In this document: positions 7,167-13,160 of the stretch, piece after piece | How positions within the stretch are numbered: the stretch's first letter is position 1 | Layout of the letters: each line of letters opens with the position of its first letter | Assembly: GCA_018713425.1 (NCBI GenBank) | Contig: DVOT01000192.1 | Coordinates: 1-13,160, forward strand | DNA length: 13,160 nucleotides | Direction of reading: 5' to 3' | From: Alectryocaccomicrobium faecavium | GTDB taxonomy: Bacteria; Bacillota; Clostridia; Christensenellales; Aristaeellaceae | The notes under the pieces: model-generated | Databases searched by the model: none | What the model was told of the DNA's origin: nothing | The model's input: the letters and a program-made list of their open reading frames with translations, nothing else | Made by a program: the position numbers and the translations under genes

Positions 7167-7202
7167 TTGGGCGCGATTTTTGCGGGTTTTATGGATTCAT
7201 GC

Positions 7203-7231
7203 TTGAACTGGCCCATCCCTCATGGTATACT
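7203..7231 (+). promoter_or_regulatory. Sigma-A type promoter for the small membrane protein gene
   Basis: TTGAAC at 7203-7208 and TATACT at 7226-7231 are exactly 17 nt apart, with TG at 7223-7224 forming an extended -10. Transcription would begin near 7238, about 27 nt before the TTG start at 7265. It is a clean match and one of the best promoters in the window. Confidence 0.7.
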
Positions 7232-7264
7232 GAATGCGTTATCGCGCGAAAGGAGGGAGCGGCA

Positions 7265-7438
7265 TTGAACTTCACGCAAATGCTTTCCGCCATCGTAGGC
7301 GTGCTGGCGCTGTTTTTGCTGATCTATGGCGCCTGCGTGCGCTCGCGCACCGTAGCGCTCATCGGCGTGGCGCTGGCAATTGCCGGCGGGCTTCTGGTAT
7401 ACTACGCATGGTGGGGCGCGATGCCCATCAGCGCGTAA
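7265..7438 (+). CDS. Small two-helix membrane protein, 57 residues
   Basis: Unrecognised hypothetical protein of 57 residues. Two hydrophobic helices (about 6-23 and 29-49) are joined by a short basic loop (VRSR), and the C-terminus is short (GAMPISA). The frame is open much further upstream, but I chose TTG at 7265 because AAGGAGGG (7250-7257) sits at the right distance and a strong promoter ends just before it; the upstream extension lies ahead of that promoter. The loop charge suggests that both ends face outward, which is inference. It has its own promoter, and a strong hairpin terminator lies right after its stop, so it is probably a single-gene transcript. No function can be given. Confidence 0.75.
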   Translation: MNFTQMLSAIVGVLALFLLIYGACVRSRTVALIGVALAIAGGLLVYYAWWGAMPISA

Positions 7439-7440
7439 GC

Positions 7441-7493
7441 CGCGCAAAAGGCCGGCAAATCAGGGTTTTGGCCCCTGCCGGTTCTTTTGCGCG
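7441..7493. terminator. Bidirectional rho-independent terminator between convergent genes
   Basis: The core stem is CCGGCA (7452-7457) with TGCCGG (7476-7481). It is followed by TTCTTTT on the plus strand and by CCTTTT on the minus strand. The outer sequences 7441-7450 and 7484-7493 are also complementary over 10 bp, as expected when both strands carry a T-run. It serves the small membrane protein gene and the DUF896 gene, whose last codons lie inside it. Confidence 0.75.
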
Positions 7494-7696
7494 TCCAAAT
7501 GTTCGCGCAGGCTCTTGTGGGTGCCGTCCTCGTATTTCACGCGGGTTTCATCCAGCGTGCGGCGGGTTTGCTCGCGGAAGGCCGCGATATAGGCCTTGCG
7601 CAACCGCTCGCGCTCGGCGCTTTCTTCGCTCGTCAGCGCGCGCGTCTTGGCCAGGCGCGCCAGTTCGTTGATGCGGCTGATGGATTGCTGGTCCAT
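7460..7696 (-). CDS. DUF896 (UPF0291, YnzC-like) protein
   Basis: Small cytoplasmic protein of 78 residues, the usual length of the family. The diagnostic N-terminal helical hairpin is present: SRINELARLAK, then LTSEESAERERLRKAYIAAF. A conserved second part follows, RRTLDETRVKYEDGTH, and a polar tail. In Bacillus subtilis the relative ynzC lies in the SOS-controlled yneA operon, but its molecular function is not established. The start ATG has AAAGGAGTGAT upstream on the minus strand. The gene is divergent from the GNAT gene with only 31 nt between the two start codons. Its last codons form part of the terminator hairpin shared with the convergent small membrane protein gene, which may explain its tail sequence. 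I saw no clear LexA box. Confidence 0.9.
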   Translation of the reverse strand: MDQQSISRINELARLAKTRALTSEESAERERLRKAYIAAFREQTRRTLDETRVKYEDGTHKSLREHLDAQKNRQGPKP

Positions 7697-7727
7697 GGTC
7701 TATCACTCCTTTAAGGGGGAAATACGT

Positions 7728-8219
7728 ATGATTCGAGGGAAATACCTCACGTCGAAAGACGACATTGCGCCGGTGCTCGCCGTGCGCAACGCGGTGTTCG
7801 TGGAAGAGCAGGGCTTTTCCGCGGAAGGGGAGCGCGACGCCTACGACGATATGGCGATTTACGCGCTCGCGTTCAACGAAGAGGGCGCGCCGGTTTCCAC
7901 CGGCCGGCTGTTCGTGGACAGGGACGGCCAGTTCACCATTGGCCGCGTGTGCACCCTGCGCGCCTATCGCGGCCAGGGCTATGGCGATTTGATCATGCGC
8001 ATGCTGCTGTACCGCGCGCAGGAGCTGCACGCGCCGGGGATCTACATCCATTCCCAGGCCCCCGTGGCGCATTTTTACGAGCATTACGGCTTCCAGCCCA
8101 CCGGCAAAATCGAATACGACGAGAGCGTGGAGCACATCCTGCTCTATGCCAAGGCGGAGGATATCTGCCTCGAAGGCTCCTGCGCACAGTGCGCGAACGC
8201 ATCCCCGGAGGCGAAATAA
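7728..8219 (+). CDS. GNAT family N-acetyltransferase (YjcF-like) with Cys tail
   Basis: Acetyl-CoA-dependent acetyltransferase of 163 residues. The YjcF-like N-terminal motif AVRNAVFVEEQGF is at 18-30. The acetyl-CoA loop lies in VCTLRAYRGQGYGDLIMRMLL (RGQGYG at 81-86), and the last strand with HFYEHYGFQPTG follows at about 115-126. The start ATG is supported by AAGGGGG at 7713-7719; the frame is open upstream but runs antisense to the DUF896 gene. After the domain ends near residue 143, a tail carries three cysteines (C147, C152, C155) spaced C-x4-C-x2-C, which is not part of the standard fold and may bind a metal or form a disulfide. The acceptor substrate is unknown. The gene is convergent with the DUF711 gene. 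Confidence 0.9.
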   Translation: MIRGKYLTSKDDIAPVLAVRNAVFVEEQGFSAEGERDAYDDMAIYALAFNEEGAPVSTGRLFVDRDGQFTIGRVCTLRAYRGQGYGDLIMRMLLYRAQELHAPGIYIHSQAPVAHFYEHYGFQPTGKIEYDESVEHILLYAKAEDICLEGSCAQCANASPEAK

Positions 8220-8220
8220 G

Positions 8221-8234
8221 CGGCGTATCCGCCG
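8221..8234. terminator. Possible weak terminator between GNAT and DUF711 genes
   Basis: CGGCG (8221-8225) pairs with CGCCG (8230-8234) around a TATC loop. On the minus strand CTTATTT follows, a poor T-run. There is no T-run on the plus strand. It is the only stem I see in this 49-nt convergent gap. Confidence 0.25.
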
Positions 8235-8268
8235 GGACGGCCGCCAGGGATTTCCCGCGCGAGGCGCA

Positions 8269-9621
8269 CTAGTTCTTCAAACTATGCAGCGGCGCGGGAA
8301 TGCGGCCGCCCCGGTGGATAAAGTCTGCCGCGCTTTGCGGGCGCACCGGGATGACCGGCGCATGCCCCAGCAGGCCGCCGAATTCCACGCGGTCGCCCGT
8401 CTGGGTGCCTGGCGCGGGGATGACGCGCACGGCGGTGGTTTTGCCATTGACCATGCCGATGGCGGCTTCGTCCGCGATGATGGCCGCGATGGTTTCCGCG
8501 GGGGTGTCGCCGGGAATGGCGATCATATCCAGCCCCACGGAGCAGACGCAGGTCATGGCTTCGAGCTTTTCCAGCGAAAGCACGCCCTTTTCCGCCGCCT
8601 GAATCATGCCGATATCTTCGCTGACCGGAATGAACGCGCCGGACAGGCCGCCCACGTGCGAAGACGCCATGACGCCGCCCTTCTTCACCGCGTCGTTGAG
8701 CAGGGCCAGCGCGGCGGTGGTGCCATGCGCGCCGCAGGTTTCCAGGCCCATTTCCTCCAAGATGGCGGCCACGGAATCGCCAACCGCGGGCGTGGGCGCC
8801 AGGGAAAGATCCACAATGCCGAACGGCACATTCAGCCGCCGGGACGCTTCCAGCGCCACGAGCTGGCCCACGCGGGTGATGTGGAAGGCCGTGCGCTTGA
8901 TCGTTTCCGCCACTTCGTCAAAGGGCCGCCCCCGCATGCCTTCCAGCGCGACCTTGACCACGCCGGGGCCGCTGACGCCCACGTTGATGGCGCAATCGCT
9001 CTCGCCGATGCCATGGAAGGCCCCCGCCATAAACGGGTTGTCCTCCACCGCATTGCAGAACACCACCAGTTTGGCGCAGCCCAGGCCGCTTTTGTCCGCC
9101 GTCCGCGCGGCGGTCTGTTTGATGACGTCGCCCATCATGCGCACCGCGTCCATGTCGATGCCCGCGCGCGTGGAACCCACGTTGACGGAGGAACACAGGT
9201 ATTCGGTTGCGCTGAGCGCCTCGGGAATGGATTCAATCAGCCGCCGGTCGGCCGCGGTGATGCCCTTATGCACCAGCGCGGAATAGCCGCCGATGAAATC
9301 CACGCCAGTTTCCCGCGCGGCCTTGTCCAGCGCCTGCGCGACTTTGGCCGGATGGCGGATCGCGCCGGTAATCAGCGCGACCGGCGTCACGGAGATGCGC
9401 TTGTTCACGATCGGCACGCCGAATTCCGATTCAATGGCGCGGCCCACCTTCACCAGGTTTTCCGCCTGGCGGGTGATGCGGTCGTACACGCGCACGCACA
9501 GCGCGCTCTCGTCGTCGCTCACACAGGACAGCAGGGAAATACCCATGGTGATGGTGCGCACGTCCAACTTCTGGTGGTCGATCATTTGCAGCGTCTGCAG
9601 GATTTCAGAGGTAGTGATCAT
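8269..9621 (-). CDS. DUF711 (UPF0210, PFL family) protein
   Basis: Cytoplasmic protein of 450 residues, matching UPF0210 in length and along the sequence. Typical blocks are DVRTITMGISLLSC near the N-terminus, FIGGYSALVHKG near 130, CSSVNVGSTRAGIDMDAV near 155, NPFMAGAFHGIGE near 220, CGAHGTTAAL near 300 and PGDTPAETIAAIIADEAAIG near 390. The structure of the pneumococcal relative SP0239 is known, but no enzymatic activity is established. The gene directly follows the ACT-domain gene with a 15-nt gap, and AGGAGGG overlaps the upstream TAG stop, so the two are translationally coupled. The pair is conserved in the same order in many Bacillota (SP0238-SP0239), which suggests one shared function, with the ACT protein perhaps sensing an amino acid. 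The codons are strongly GC-biased. Confidence 0.93.
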   Translation of the reverse strand: MITTSEILQTLQMIDHQKLDVRTITMGISLLSCVSDDESALCVRVYDRITRQAENLVKVGRAIESEFGVPIVNKRISVTPVALITGAIRHPAKVAQALDKAARETGVDFIGGYSALVHKGITAADRRLIESIPEALSATEYLCSSVNVGSTRAGIDMDAVRMMGDVIKQTAARTADKSGLGCAKLVVFCNAVEDNPFMAGAFHGIGESDCAINVGVSGPGVVKVALEGMRGRPFDEVAETIKRTAFHITRVGQLVALEASRRLNVPFGIVDLSLAPTPAVGDSVAAILEEMGLETCGAHGTTAALALLNDAVKKGGVMASSHVGGLSGAFIPVSEDIGMIQAAEKGVLSLEKLEAMTCVCSVGLDMIAIPGDTPAETIAAIIADEAAIGMVNGKTTAVRVIPAPGTQTGDRVEFGGLLGHAPVIPVRPQSAADFIHRGGRIPAPLHSLKN

Positions 9622-9636
9622 GGCGCGCTGTCCCTC

Positions 9637-9918
9637 CTAAATCTGGTGCATCGCTTCGAAGATTTCGCTGCGCTGAACGCGAATCTGCACGTTCAACCGT
9701 TTCCCTTCGTCCGCCAGCGCCTGGTTCAGCCTGTCGAAATCGCAATGTTCGCTGGATATATCCGCGATCAGGATCATGCTGAACAGGCCGGACACGATGG
9801 TCTGCGAAATGTCCAGAATGTTCACGTCATATTCGTACAGGATCCGCGTCACGTTGGCGATAATGCCCTTGCGGTCCTCGCCGAGAATGCTAATAACGGC
9901 CTTTTTCATTTCCTCCAT
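9637..9918 (-). CDS. ACT domain protein, UPF0237
   Basis: Small regulatory-type protein of 93 residues made of one ACT domain. The motif MKKAVISILGEDRKGIIANV at the start and the block VNILDISQTIVSGLFSM are diagnostic of UPF0237. ACT domains bind small ligands, mostly amino acids, and often dimerise. I chose the ATG at 9918 because AAAGGGGAG lies 11 nt upstream on the minus strand. A second ATG three codons later is also possible, because the first codons read ATGGAGGAA, but the spacing there is too short. The reading frame is open further upstream, but that part overlaps the ABC-F gene and does not look coding. It lies 52 nt after the ABC-F gene and 15 nt before the DUF711 gene, its usual partner. 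Confidence 0.9.
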   Translation of the reverse strand: MEEMKKAVISILGEDRKGIIANVTRILYEYDVNILDISQTIVSGLFSMILIADISSEHCDFDRLNQALADEGKRLNVQIRVQRSEIFEAMHQI

Positions 9919-9970
9919 TGGATTCTGCTCTCCCCTTTGTCTCCATTCATAAACGATGGTATGCCCTGCG

Positions 9971-11893
9971 CTAGGCCTTTTCTTCCAACAGTTCCGCCAG
10001 TTCGGCCCACTCGTCGTAGAGCGCGTCGAGCGTTTCTTTCGCGCGGGCATGGCTCTCGGTGAGCGCGCGCCCGGCTTCGGGATCCTGCCAAGCGCCCGGC
10101 GCGGCCATTTCCGCCTCCAGATGGGCGACTTCCGCCTCCGTGCGGGCGATTTCCGCTTCCGCCGCGCGCACGCGGTCTTCCAGTTGCCGCCGCGATTCGC
10201 GCGCCAGCCGCTCCTTGCGCTTCAATTTGTCGCGCTGGGTCTGCGTCAGCCCATCGGACGCCGCTTCCTCCGGCAACAGCGCGGCGCGCTTTTTCTCTAG
10301 ATAATCGTCGTAATTGCCCAGGTATTCGCTCACGCCCTCCGCGCTCATTTCGATCACGCGGTTGGCCACGCGATTGATGAAATACCGGTCGTGCGAAACG
10401 GCCAGCAGCGTGCCGTCGAAATCGTCCAGCGCGTGTTCCAGCACCTCGCGCGAGTCCATGTCCAAATGGTTCGTGGGCTCGTCCATAAACAGGAGGTTGT
10501 CCTTGCGCAGCATCAGCTTGGCCAGCGCCAGCCGGCCGCGCTCACCGCCCGAAAGCGTGTGGATTTTCTGGAACACATCGTCGCCAGTGAACAGGAACAG
10601 GGCCAGCACGCCGCGCACGCGGTCGGCGTCCAGGCGGGGAAAATCGTCCCACAGTTCGTTGAGCACATCCTTATCCGGATGGAGGCCCGCCTGGTGCTGG
10701 TCGTAATAGCCGATATCGACGTTCGCACCAAACTTCATGGTACCGCCATCCGCCGTTTCCTCGCCCACGAAGATGCGCAAAAGCGTGGTTTTGCCCACGC
10801 CGTTGGGGCCGATCAGCGCCACGCGGTCGCCCGCGCGCAAATGCAGGCTGAAGTGCTCGAAGAGCTTCCTGCCATCGTAGCTCTTGCTCAGATCTTTGGC
10901 GATCAGCACATCCTCGCCCGTGCGGCGGCGCGCCTCGAAGGAAAAGCGCACCTTATCCTCGCTCACGGGTTTTTCCAGGCGCACGATTTTTTCCAGCCGC
11001 TTTTCGCGGCTTTCCGCCGCCTTGATGGATTTTTCGCGGTTGAACATGCGGTAGCGCGCGATGATCGCCTCCTGCCGGGCGATTTCCGCCTGTTGCAGCT
11101 TGTATTCCTTGAGCTGGCGCTCTAGGTTGGCCTGGCGCTTGCGCACGAACGCGTCGTAATTGCCCGAATAGCGCGTGAGCCGCCCCATGGAAAGCTCCGC
11201 CATGCAATCGCACACCGCGTTCAAAAAATAGCGGTCGTGCGAAATGACGATTACCGTGCCTGGATACTTTTTCAGCGTATCCTCCAGCCAGCCCACGGCA
11301 GCGAGGTCCAAATGGTTGGTCGGCTCGTCCAGCATCAAAATTTCCGGCTGCATCAAAAGAATGCGCGCCAGGCACAGGCGCGTCTTTTCCCCGCCAGAAA
11401 GCAGGCGCGCGGGCATATCCCGCCGGTCTTTGGCAAACCCCAGCCCGGCCAGCACGCCCTGCACCCGGCTGGGCCATTCGTAGCCGCCCGCGTCCTCAAA
11501 GCGGCGGGTGAGTTTGTCGTATTCGTTGCTCAGGCGGGCAAAGGCCTCCGCGTCCTCGTGGGCCTCGGCCATTTCAGCCTCCAGCGCGCGCAGGCGCTTT
11601 TCCATCGCGATCAGCGGATCGAACACGCGCGTGAGCTCCTCCATGATGGAAAGCTCGCCATCGATGTCCGCGTGCTGGGTAAGAAAGCCGATCCGCGCGT
11701 CCTTGGCAATGGAAATTTCCCCGCCGTCGGATGGCATATCGCCGTTGATGATCTTCAGCAGCGTGGTTTTGCCGCTGCCATTCACGCCCACCAGGCCCAG
11801 CCTTTCGCCCTCCTGCAGCGCGAGCGTCGCGTCTCGGATCACTTCGTTGGTGCCGAATGCTTTGCGCACGGCGCTCAAGGATAACAGTACCAT
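9971..11893 (-). CDS. ABC-F family ATPase, YdiF-like
   Basis: Soluble protein of 640 residues with two ABC domains and no membrane part, the ABC-F pattern. Domain 1 has Walker A GVNGSGKTT (36-44), signature LSGGE (165-169) and LMLDEPTNHLD with E190. Domain 2 has GPNGVGKTT (362-370), LSGGE (447-451) and LFMDEPTNHLD with E472. The charged linker between them (about 240-320), with FNREKSIKAAESREKRLEK, is the segment that reaches the tRNA region of the ribosome. A C-terminal coiled coil (about 550-638) places it near YdiF/Uup instead of the short resistance types. ABC-F proteins relieve stalled ribosomes or protect them from antibiotics; the length and the tail favour a housekeeping role, but this is inference. 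The start is supported by GGAGG 5 nt upstream and by its own promoter. Confidence 0.95.
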   Translation of the reverse strand: MVLLSLSAVRKAFGTNEVIRDATLALQEGERLGLVGVNGSGKTTLLKIINGDMPSDGGEISIAKDARIGFLTQHADIDGELSIMEELTRVFDPLIAMEKRLRALEAEMAEAHEDAEAFARLSNEYDKLTRRFEDAGGYEWPSRVQGVLAGLGFAKDRRDMPARLLSGGEKTRLCLARILLMQPEILMLDEPTNHLDLAAVGWLEDTLKKYPGTVIVISHDRYFLNAVCDCMAELSMGRLTRYSGNYDAFVRKRQANLERQLKEYKLQQAEIARQEAIIARYRMFNREKSIKAAESREKRLEKIVRLEKPVSEDKVRFSFEARRRTGEDVLIAKDLSKSYDGRKLFEHFSLHLRAGDRVALIGPNGVGKTTLLRIFVGEETADGGTMKFGANVDIGYYDQHQAGLHPDKDVLNELWDDFPRLDADRVRGVLALFLFTGDDVFQKIHTLSGGERGRLALAKLMLRKDNLLFMDEPTNHLDMDSREVLEHALDDFDGTLLAVSHDRYFINRVANRVIEMSAEGVSEYLGNYDDYLEKKRAALLPEEAASDGLTQTQRDKLKRKERLARESRRQLEDRVRAAEAEIARTEAEVAHLEAEMAAPGAWQDPEAGRALTESHARAKETLDALYDEWAELAELLEEKA

Positions 11894-11971
11894 ATCTTCC
11901 TCCCGAAATTCTGTAAACGCAAAATCAAGGCCAGGCAGGCCGTGGTCCCGGCGCGGTGAACCTTGCCCTTT

Positions 11972-12000
11972 ATTATACCAGATATTCGGTTAAGAGAAAA
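11972..12000 (-). promoter_or_regulatory. Extended -10 promoter for the ABC-F gene
   Basis: On the minus strand TATAAT (plus 11972-11977) is preceded by TGG (plus 11978-11980), giving TGGTATAAT. The best -35 at 17 nt is TTTTCT (plus 11995-12000), which is weak. The leader would be about 70 nt long before the ATG at 11893. It supports an independent transcript for ABC-F, and perhaps for ACT and DUF711 downstream. Confidence 0.7.
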
Positions 12001-12016
12001 GCTTTGCGCGGGCAAA
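11994..12016 (-). terminator. Possible weak terminator after the SDR gene
   Basis: On the minus strand TTTGC and GCAAA (plus 12012-12016 and 12003-12007) flank a 4-nt loop, followed by GC and then TTTTCTC. The stem has only five pairs. It overlaps the -35 region of the ABC-F promoter. Confidence 0.3.
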
Positions 12017-12028
12017 TCCGGCAACCTT

Positions 12029-12739
12029 CTATTCTTCTTCCGCGAGCTGCCAGCCGCAATCGCCGTGATAAATCATCAGGCGCGTCATGCCGCCATCGAT
12101 CACGATGGTTTCGCCGGTGATAAAGCCCGCCTTTTCGGAGCACAGGAACAGCGCCATGTGGGCGATGTCCATGGGGTTGCCCACCCGGCCCGCGGGATGC
12201 TGGCGCGCGTCCGGCCCGGCATAAACGCGGCCCGCGGTGTCGATCCAGCCAGGGGCAATCGCGTTTACGCGCACACGGCCCGCAAGGCTGGCGGCCAGCG
12301 CGTGCGTGAGCGCGCCAATCCCGCCCTTGGCCGCCGAATAACTCTCCGTCTGCGGCTGGCTCATGAATTCGCGCGTGGAAGAGATGTTCACAATGGCCGC
12401 GCCCGGCGCGAAATGCGGCAAAAATAGCTTGGTGAGGTAGAATGGCGCGGCCACGCCCACCCGCAACGAACACAGAAACTCCTCGTAAGAACAACTGTCG
12501 ATCCCCTTCATGGGCGGCGGCGCGTTGTGAATCAGAAAATCCACCCGGCCAAAATCGGCGACCACCTTGGCGGCAAAGCGCTCCAGCGCGCCTTCGTCGC
12601 CTACGTCCCCCACAAAATAGGGATTTTCCTGCACGTCGATCACGGCGACGCGCGCGCCGTTTTGCGCAAATTCCCGCGCGATCGCCCGGCCAATGCCCTG
12701 CGCGCCGCCCGTCACGACGGCGACCTTTCCTGCAAACAT
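12029..12739 (-). CDS. SDR family NAD(P)-dependent oxidoreductase
   Basis: Short-chain dehydrogenase/reductase of 236 residues with the classic Rossmann fold. The cofactor loop TGGAQGIG is at 10-17, and VIDV at 33-36 ends the second strand, where an Asp favours NAD over NADP. The usual NNAG is replaced by HNAP (71-74). The catalytic residues are S120/S121, Y134 and K138 in the pattern YSAAK. VNAIAPGWIDT (158-168) and the final TGETIVIDGGMTR (208-220) are typical. The tail MIYHGDCGWQLAEEE is a longer end than in FabG. The substrate cannot be assigned. The start ATG has GGGGAGGAAA a few bases upstream. It is the first gene of the minus-strand series, with a 420-nt hairpin-rich region upstream in which I found no clear promoter. 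Confidence 0.92.
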   Translation of the reverse strand: MFAGKVAVVTGGAQGIGRAIAREFAQNGARVAVIDVQENPYFVGDVGDEGALERFAAKVVADFGRVDFLIHNAPPPMKGIDSCSYEEFLCSLRVGVAAPFYLTKLFLPHFAPGAAIVNISSTREFMSQPQTESYSAAKGGIGALTHALAASLAGRVRVNAIAPGWIDTAGRVYAGPDARQHPAGRVGNPMDIAHMALFLCSEKAGFITGETIVIDGGMTRLMIYHGDCGWQLAEEE

Positions 12740-12844
12740 GCTCTTTCCTCCCCTCGGGCGCTTTGCGCCGTTCAGACTGTCGAAAAACCAAAGAGAGGGG
12801 CAAAGTCCTTTCGCACTTCAATCGTCCCCGGCGGCGTGTACGGC

Positions 12845-12920
12845 GGGGGCGCACGAAGCGCGCGCCCTGTGGGCGAAACAGCGCGAAGTAAGCCCAATGA
12901 AGCAGGGAGTGCCGCAAGCG
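12845..12920. repeat. Direct repeat, copy 1 (folded, covarying)
   Basis: It matches copy 2 at a constant offset of 227 nt without gaps, with 16 mismatches in 76 positions by hand count. The ends GGGGGCGCACGAAG (12845-12858) and AGTAAGCCCAATGA (12887-12900) are identical. The centre folds as an outer stem GCGC (12858-12861) with GCGC (12881-12884) and an inner stem CGCCC (12863-12867) with GGGCG (12871-12875) around a TGT loop. The right-hand side of the internal loop is AAACA in both copies. Confidence 0.75.
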
Positions 12921-13025
12921 AGCCTGCGAGCGCAGTGGTACGACCATGCTGAATTGAGGGGTGCATGGGCTCGCAATACGCCGCGGCGGAAAATCCCATT
13001 TTCCAGAGCAAAAATCGCTTCCTTG

Positions 13026-13068
13026 CAGTTTCCGCGCCCGGAAATCCATAGGATTTTAGCGGAAACTG
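13026..13068. repeat. Long two-part hairpin between the repeat copies
   Basis: CAGTTTCCGC (13026-13035) pairs with GCGGAAACTG (13059-13068) over 10 bp. AAATCC (13042-13047) pairs with GGATTT (13051-13056) around an ATA loop. The two stems are joined by an internal loop of 6 and 2 nt. It is too strong to be chance and is not followed by a T-run, so it is not a standard terminator. Confidence 0.6.
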
Positions 13069-13071
13069 GTA

Positions 13072-13147
13072 GGGGGCGCACGAAGGCCGCCGCCTGTGGC
13101 GGAAACAGGCCGTAGTAAGCCCAATGAGCAAGGGAGGGCCGCTAGTG
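13072..13147. repeat. Direct repeat, copy 2 (folded, covarying)
   Basis: Second copy of the element at 12845-12920. Its stems are GGCC (13085-13088) with GGCC (13108-13111) and CCGCC (13090-13094) with GGCGG (13098-13102), again around TGT. Four base pairs are reversed relative to copy 1, each with both partners changed. The copy runs into a hairpin (13145-13159) at the window end, so the element may continue outside. Confidence 0.75.
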
Positions 13148-13160
13148 CGCTTTGCGCACG

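Larger units (their letters stand above)
12740..13160. other. Gene-free, hairpin-rich region with a repeated element
   Basis: I see no credible gene in these 421 nt; the open frames have no binding site and follow the repeat sequence. There are at least six good hairpins: 12757-12769 (GGCGC, TTT loop, GCGCC), 12858-12884, 12944-12968 (CCATGC with GCATGG), 12988-13004 (GGAAAAT, CCC loop, ATTTTCC), 13026-13068 and 13145-13159 (GTGCGC, TTT loop, GCGCAC). GCGAGCC at 12918-12924 also pairs with GGCTCGC at 12968-12974 and would close a branched structure. The upstream control of the SDR gene must lie here too, but no promoter stands out. Confidence 0.6.

Noticed and set aside
7112..7438. A longer version (108 residues) of the small membrane protein
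   Set aside because: The extension covers the promoter at 7203-7231 and has no binding site. The TTG at 7265 has both signals in place.
8146..10062. Open frame of 638 codons on the plus strand
   Set aside because: It runs antisense to the well-supported DUF711 and ACT genes, its product is rich in His, Arg, Ala and Gly without family motifs, and it has no proper start site. Long antisense frames are common in GC-rich genes.
10391..11884. Several plus-strand frames of 160-244 codons opposite the ABC-F gene
   Set aside because: They are mirror frames of the ABC-F gene with low-complexity products.
12918..12974. tRNA-like gene with a 7-bp closing stem
   Set aside because: It is too short, and it lacks a T-arm sequence and a recognisable anticodon arm.
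11973..13049. Open frame of 358 codons on the minus strand across the SDR gene
   Set aside because: It is another frame of the SDR gene extended into the repeat region. The SDR frame carries all catalytic motifs and a good binding site.
12772..13131. Hypothetical proteins encoded in the repeat region (frames up to about 120 codons on either strand)
   Set aside because: There is no binding site or family match, and the two repeat copies differ by paired changes that fit stems and not codons.
12845..13147. CRISPR array
   Set aside because: There are only two units, they are imperfect and 227 nt apart, and the sequence between them is itself structured. No cas gene is nearby.

Overview
The window looks like chromosomal DNA of a fairly GC-rich member of the Bacillota, probably class Clostridia. 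The supporting signs are strong AGGAGG-type ribosome binding sites, several TTG starts, extended -10 promoters (TGnTATAAT), and typical Bacillota families: a DUF896/UPF0291 protein, an ACT (UPF0237) plus DUF711 (UPF0210) pair, a YdiF-like ABC-F protein, and a Vex/Vnc-like ABC transporter with a two-component system. I did not recognise the species.

Left part (1-6450, all + strand): the 3' two thirds of an ABC transporter ATPase gene is cut by the window edge. It is followed by an OmpR-family response regulator, an overlapping sensor histidine kinase, a low-GC DUF3788 gene, two single-domain FtsX/MacB-type permeases and a second ATPase. The layout resembles the pneumococcal vex1-vex2-vex3/vncRS locus. 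The sensor pair probably controls one or both transporters, which may export or sense peptides or cell-envelope-active compounds. The two ATPase genes are about 96% identical over 446 nt, so two closely related transporter modules seem to flank one regulatory pair.

Middle part (6490-8219): small single genes on alternating strands. They encode a chloramphenicol-acetyltransferase-like enzyme (-), a 57-residue two-helix membrane protein (+), a DUF896 protein (-) and a GNAT acetyltransferase with a cysteine-containing tail (+). A good bidirectional terminator separates the convergent membrane-protein and DUF896 genes.

Right part (8269-12739, all - strand): read in transcription order, an SDR oxidoreductase, an ABC-F ATPase with a strong promoter of its own, an ACT-domain protein and a DUF711 protein. 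The last two form a known conserved pair. From about 6450 onward the DNA is clearly richer in GC than the transporter region, so the left part may be an acquired module.

Right end (12740-13160): I see no credible gene, but there are many hairpins and a 76-nt direct repeat in two copies 227 nt apart. The two copies differ in paired positions that compensate each other, which suggests a conserved folded RNA or palindromic repeat element. This is the most interesting unexplained structure in the window.
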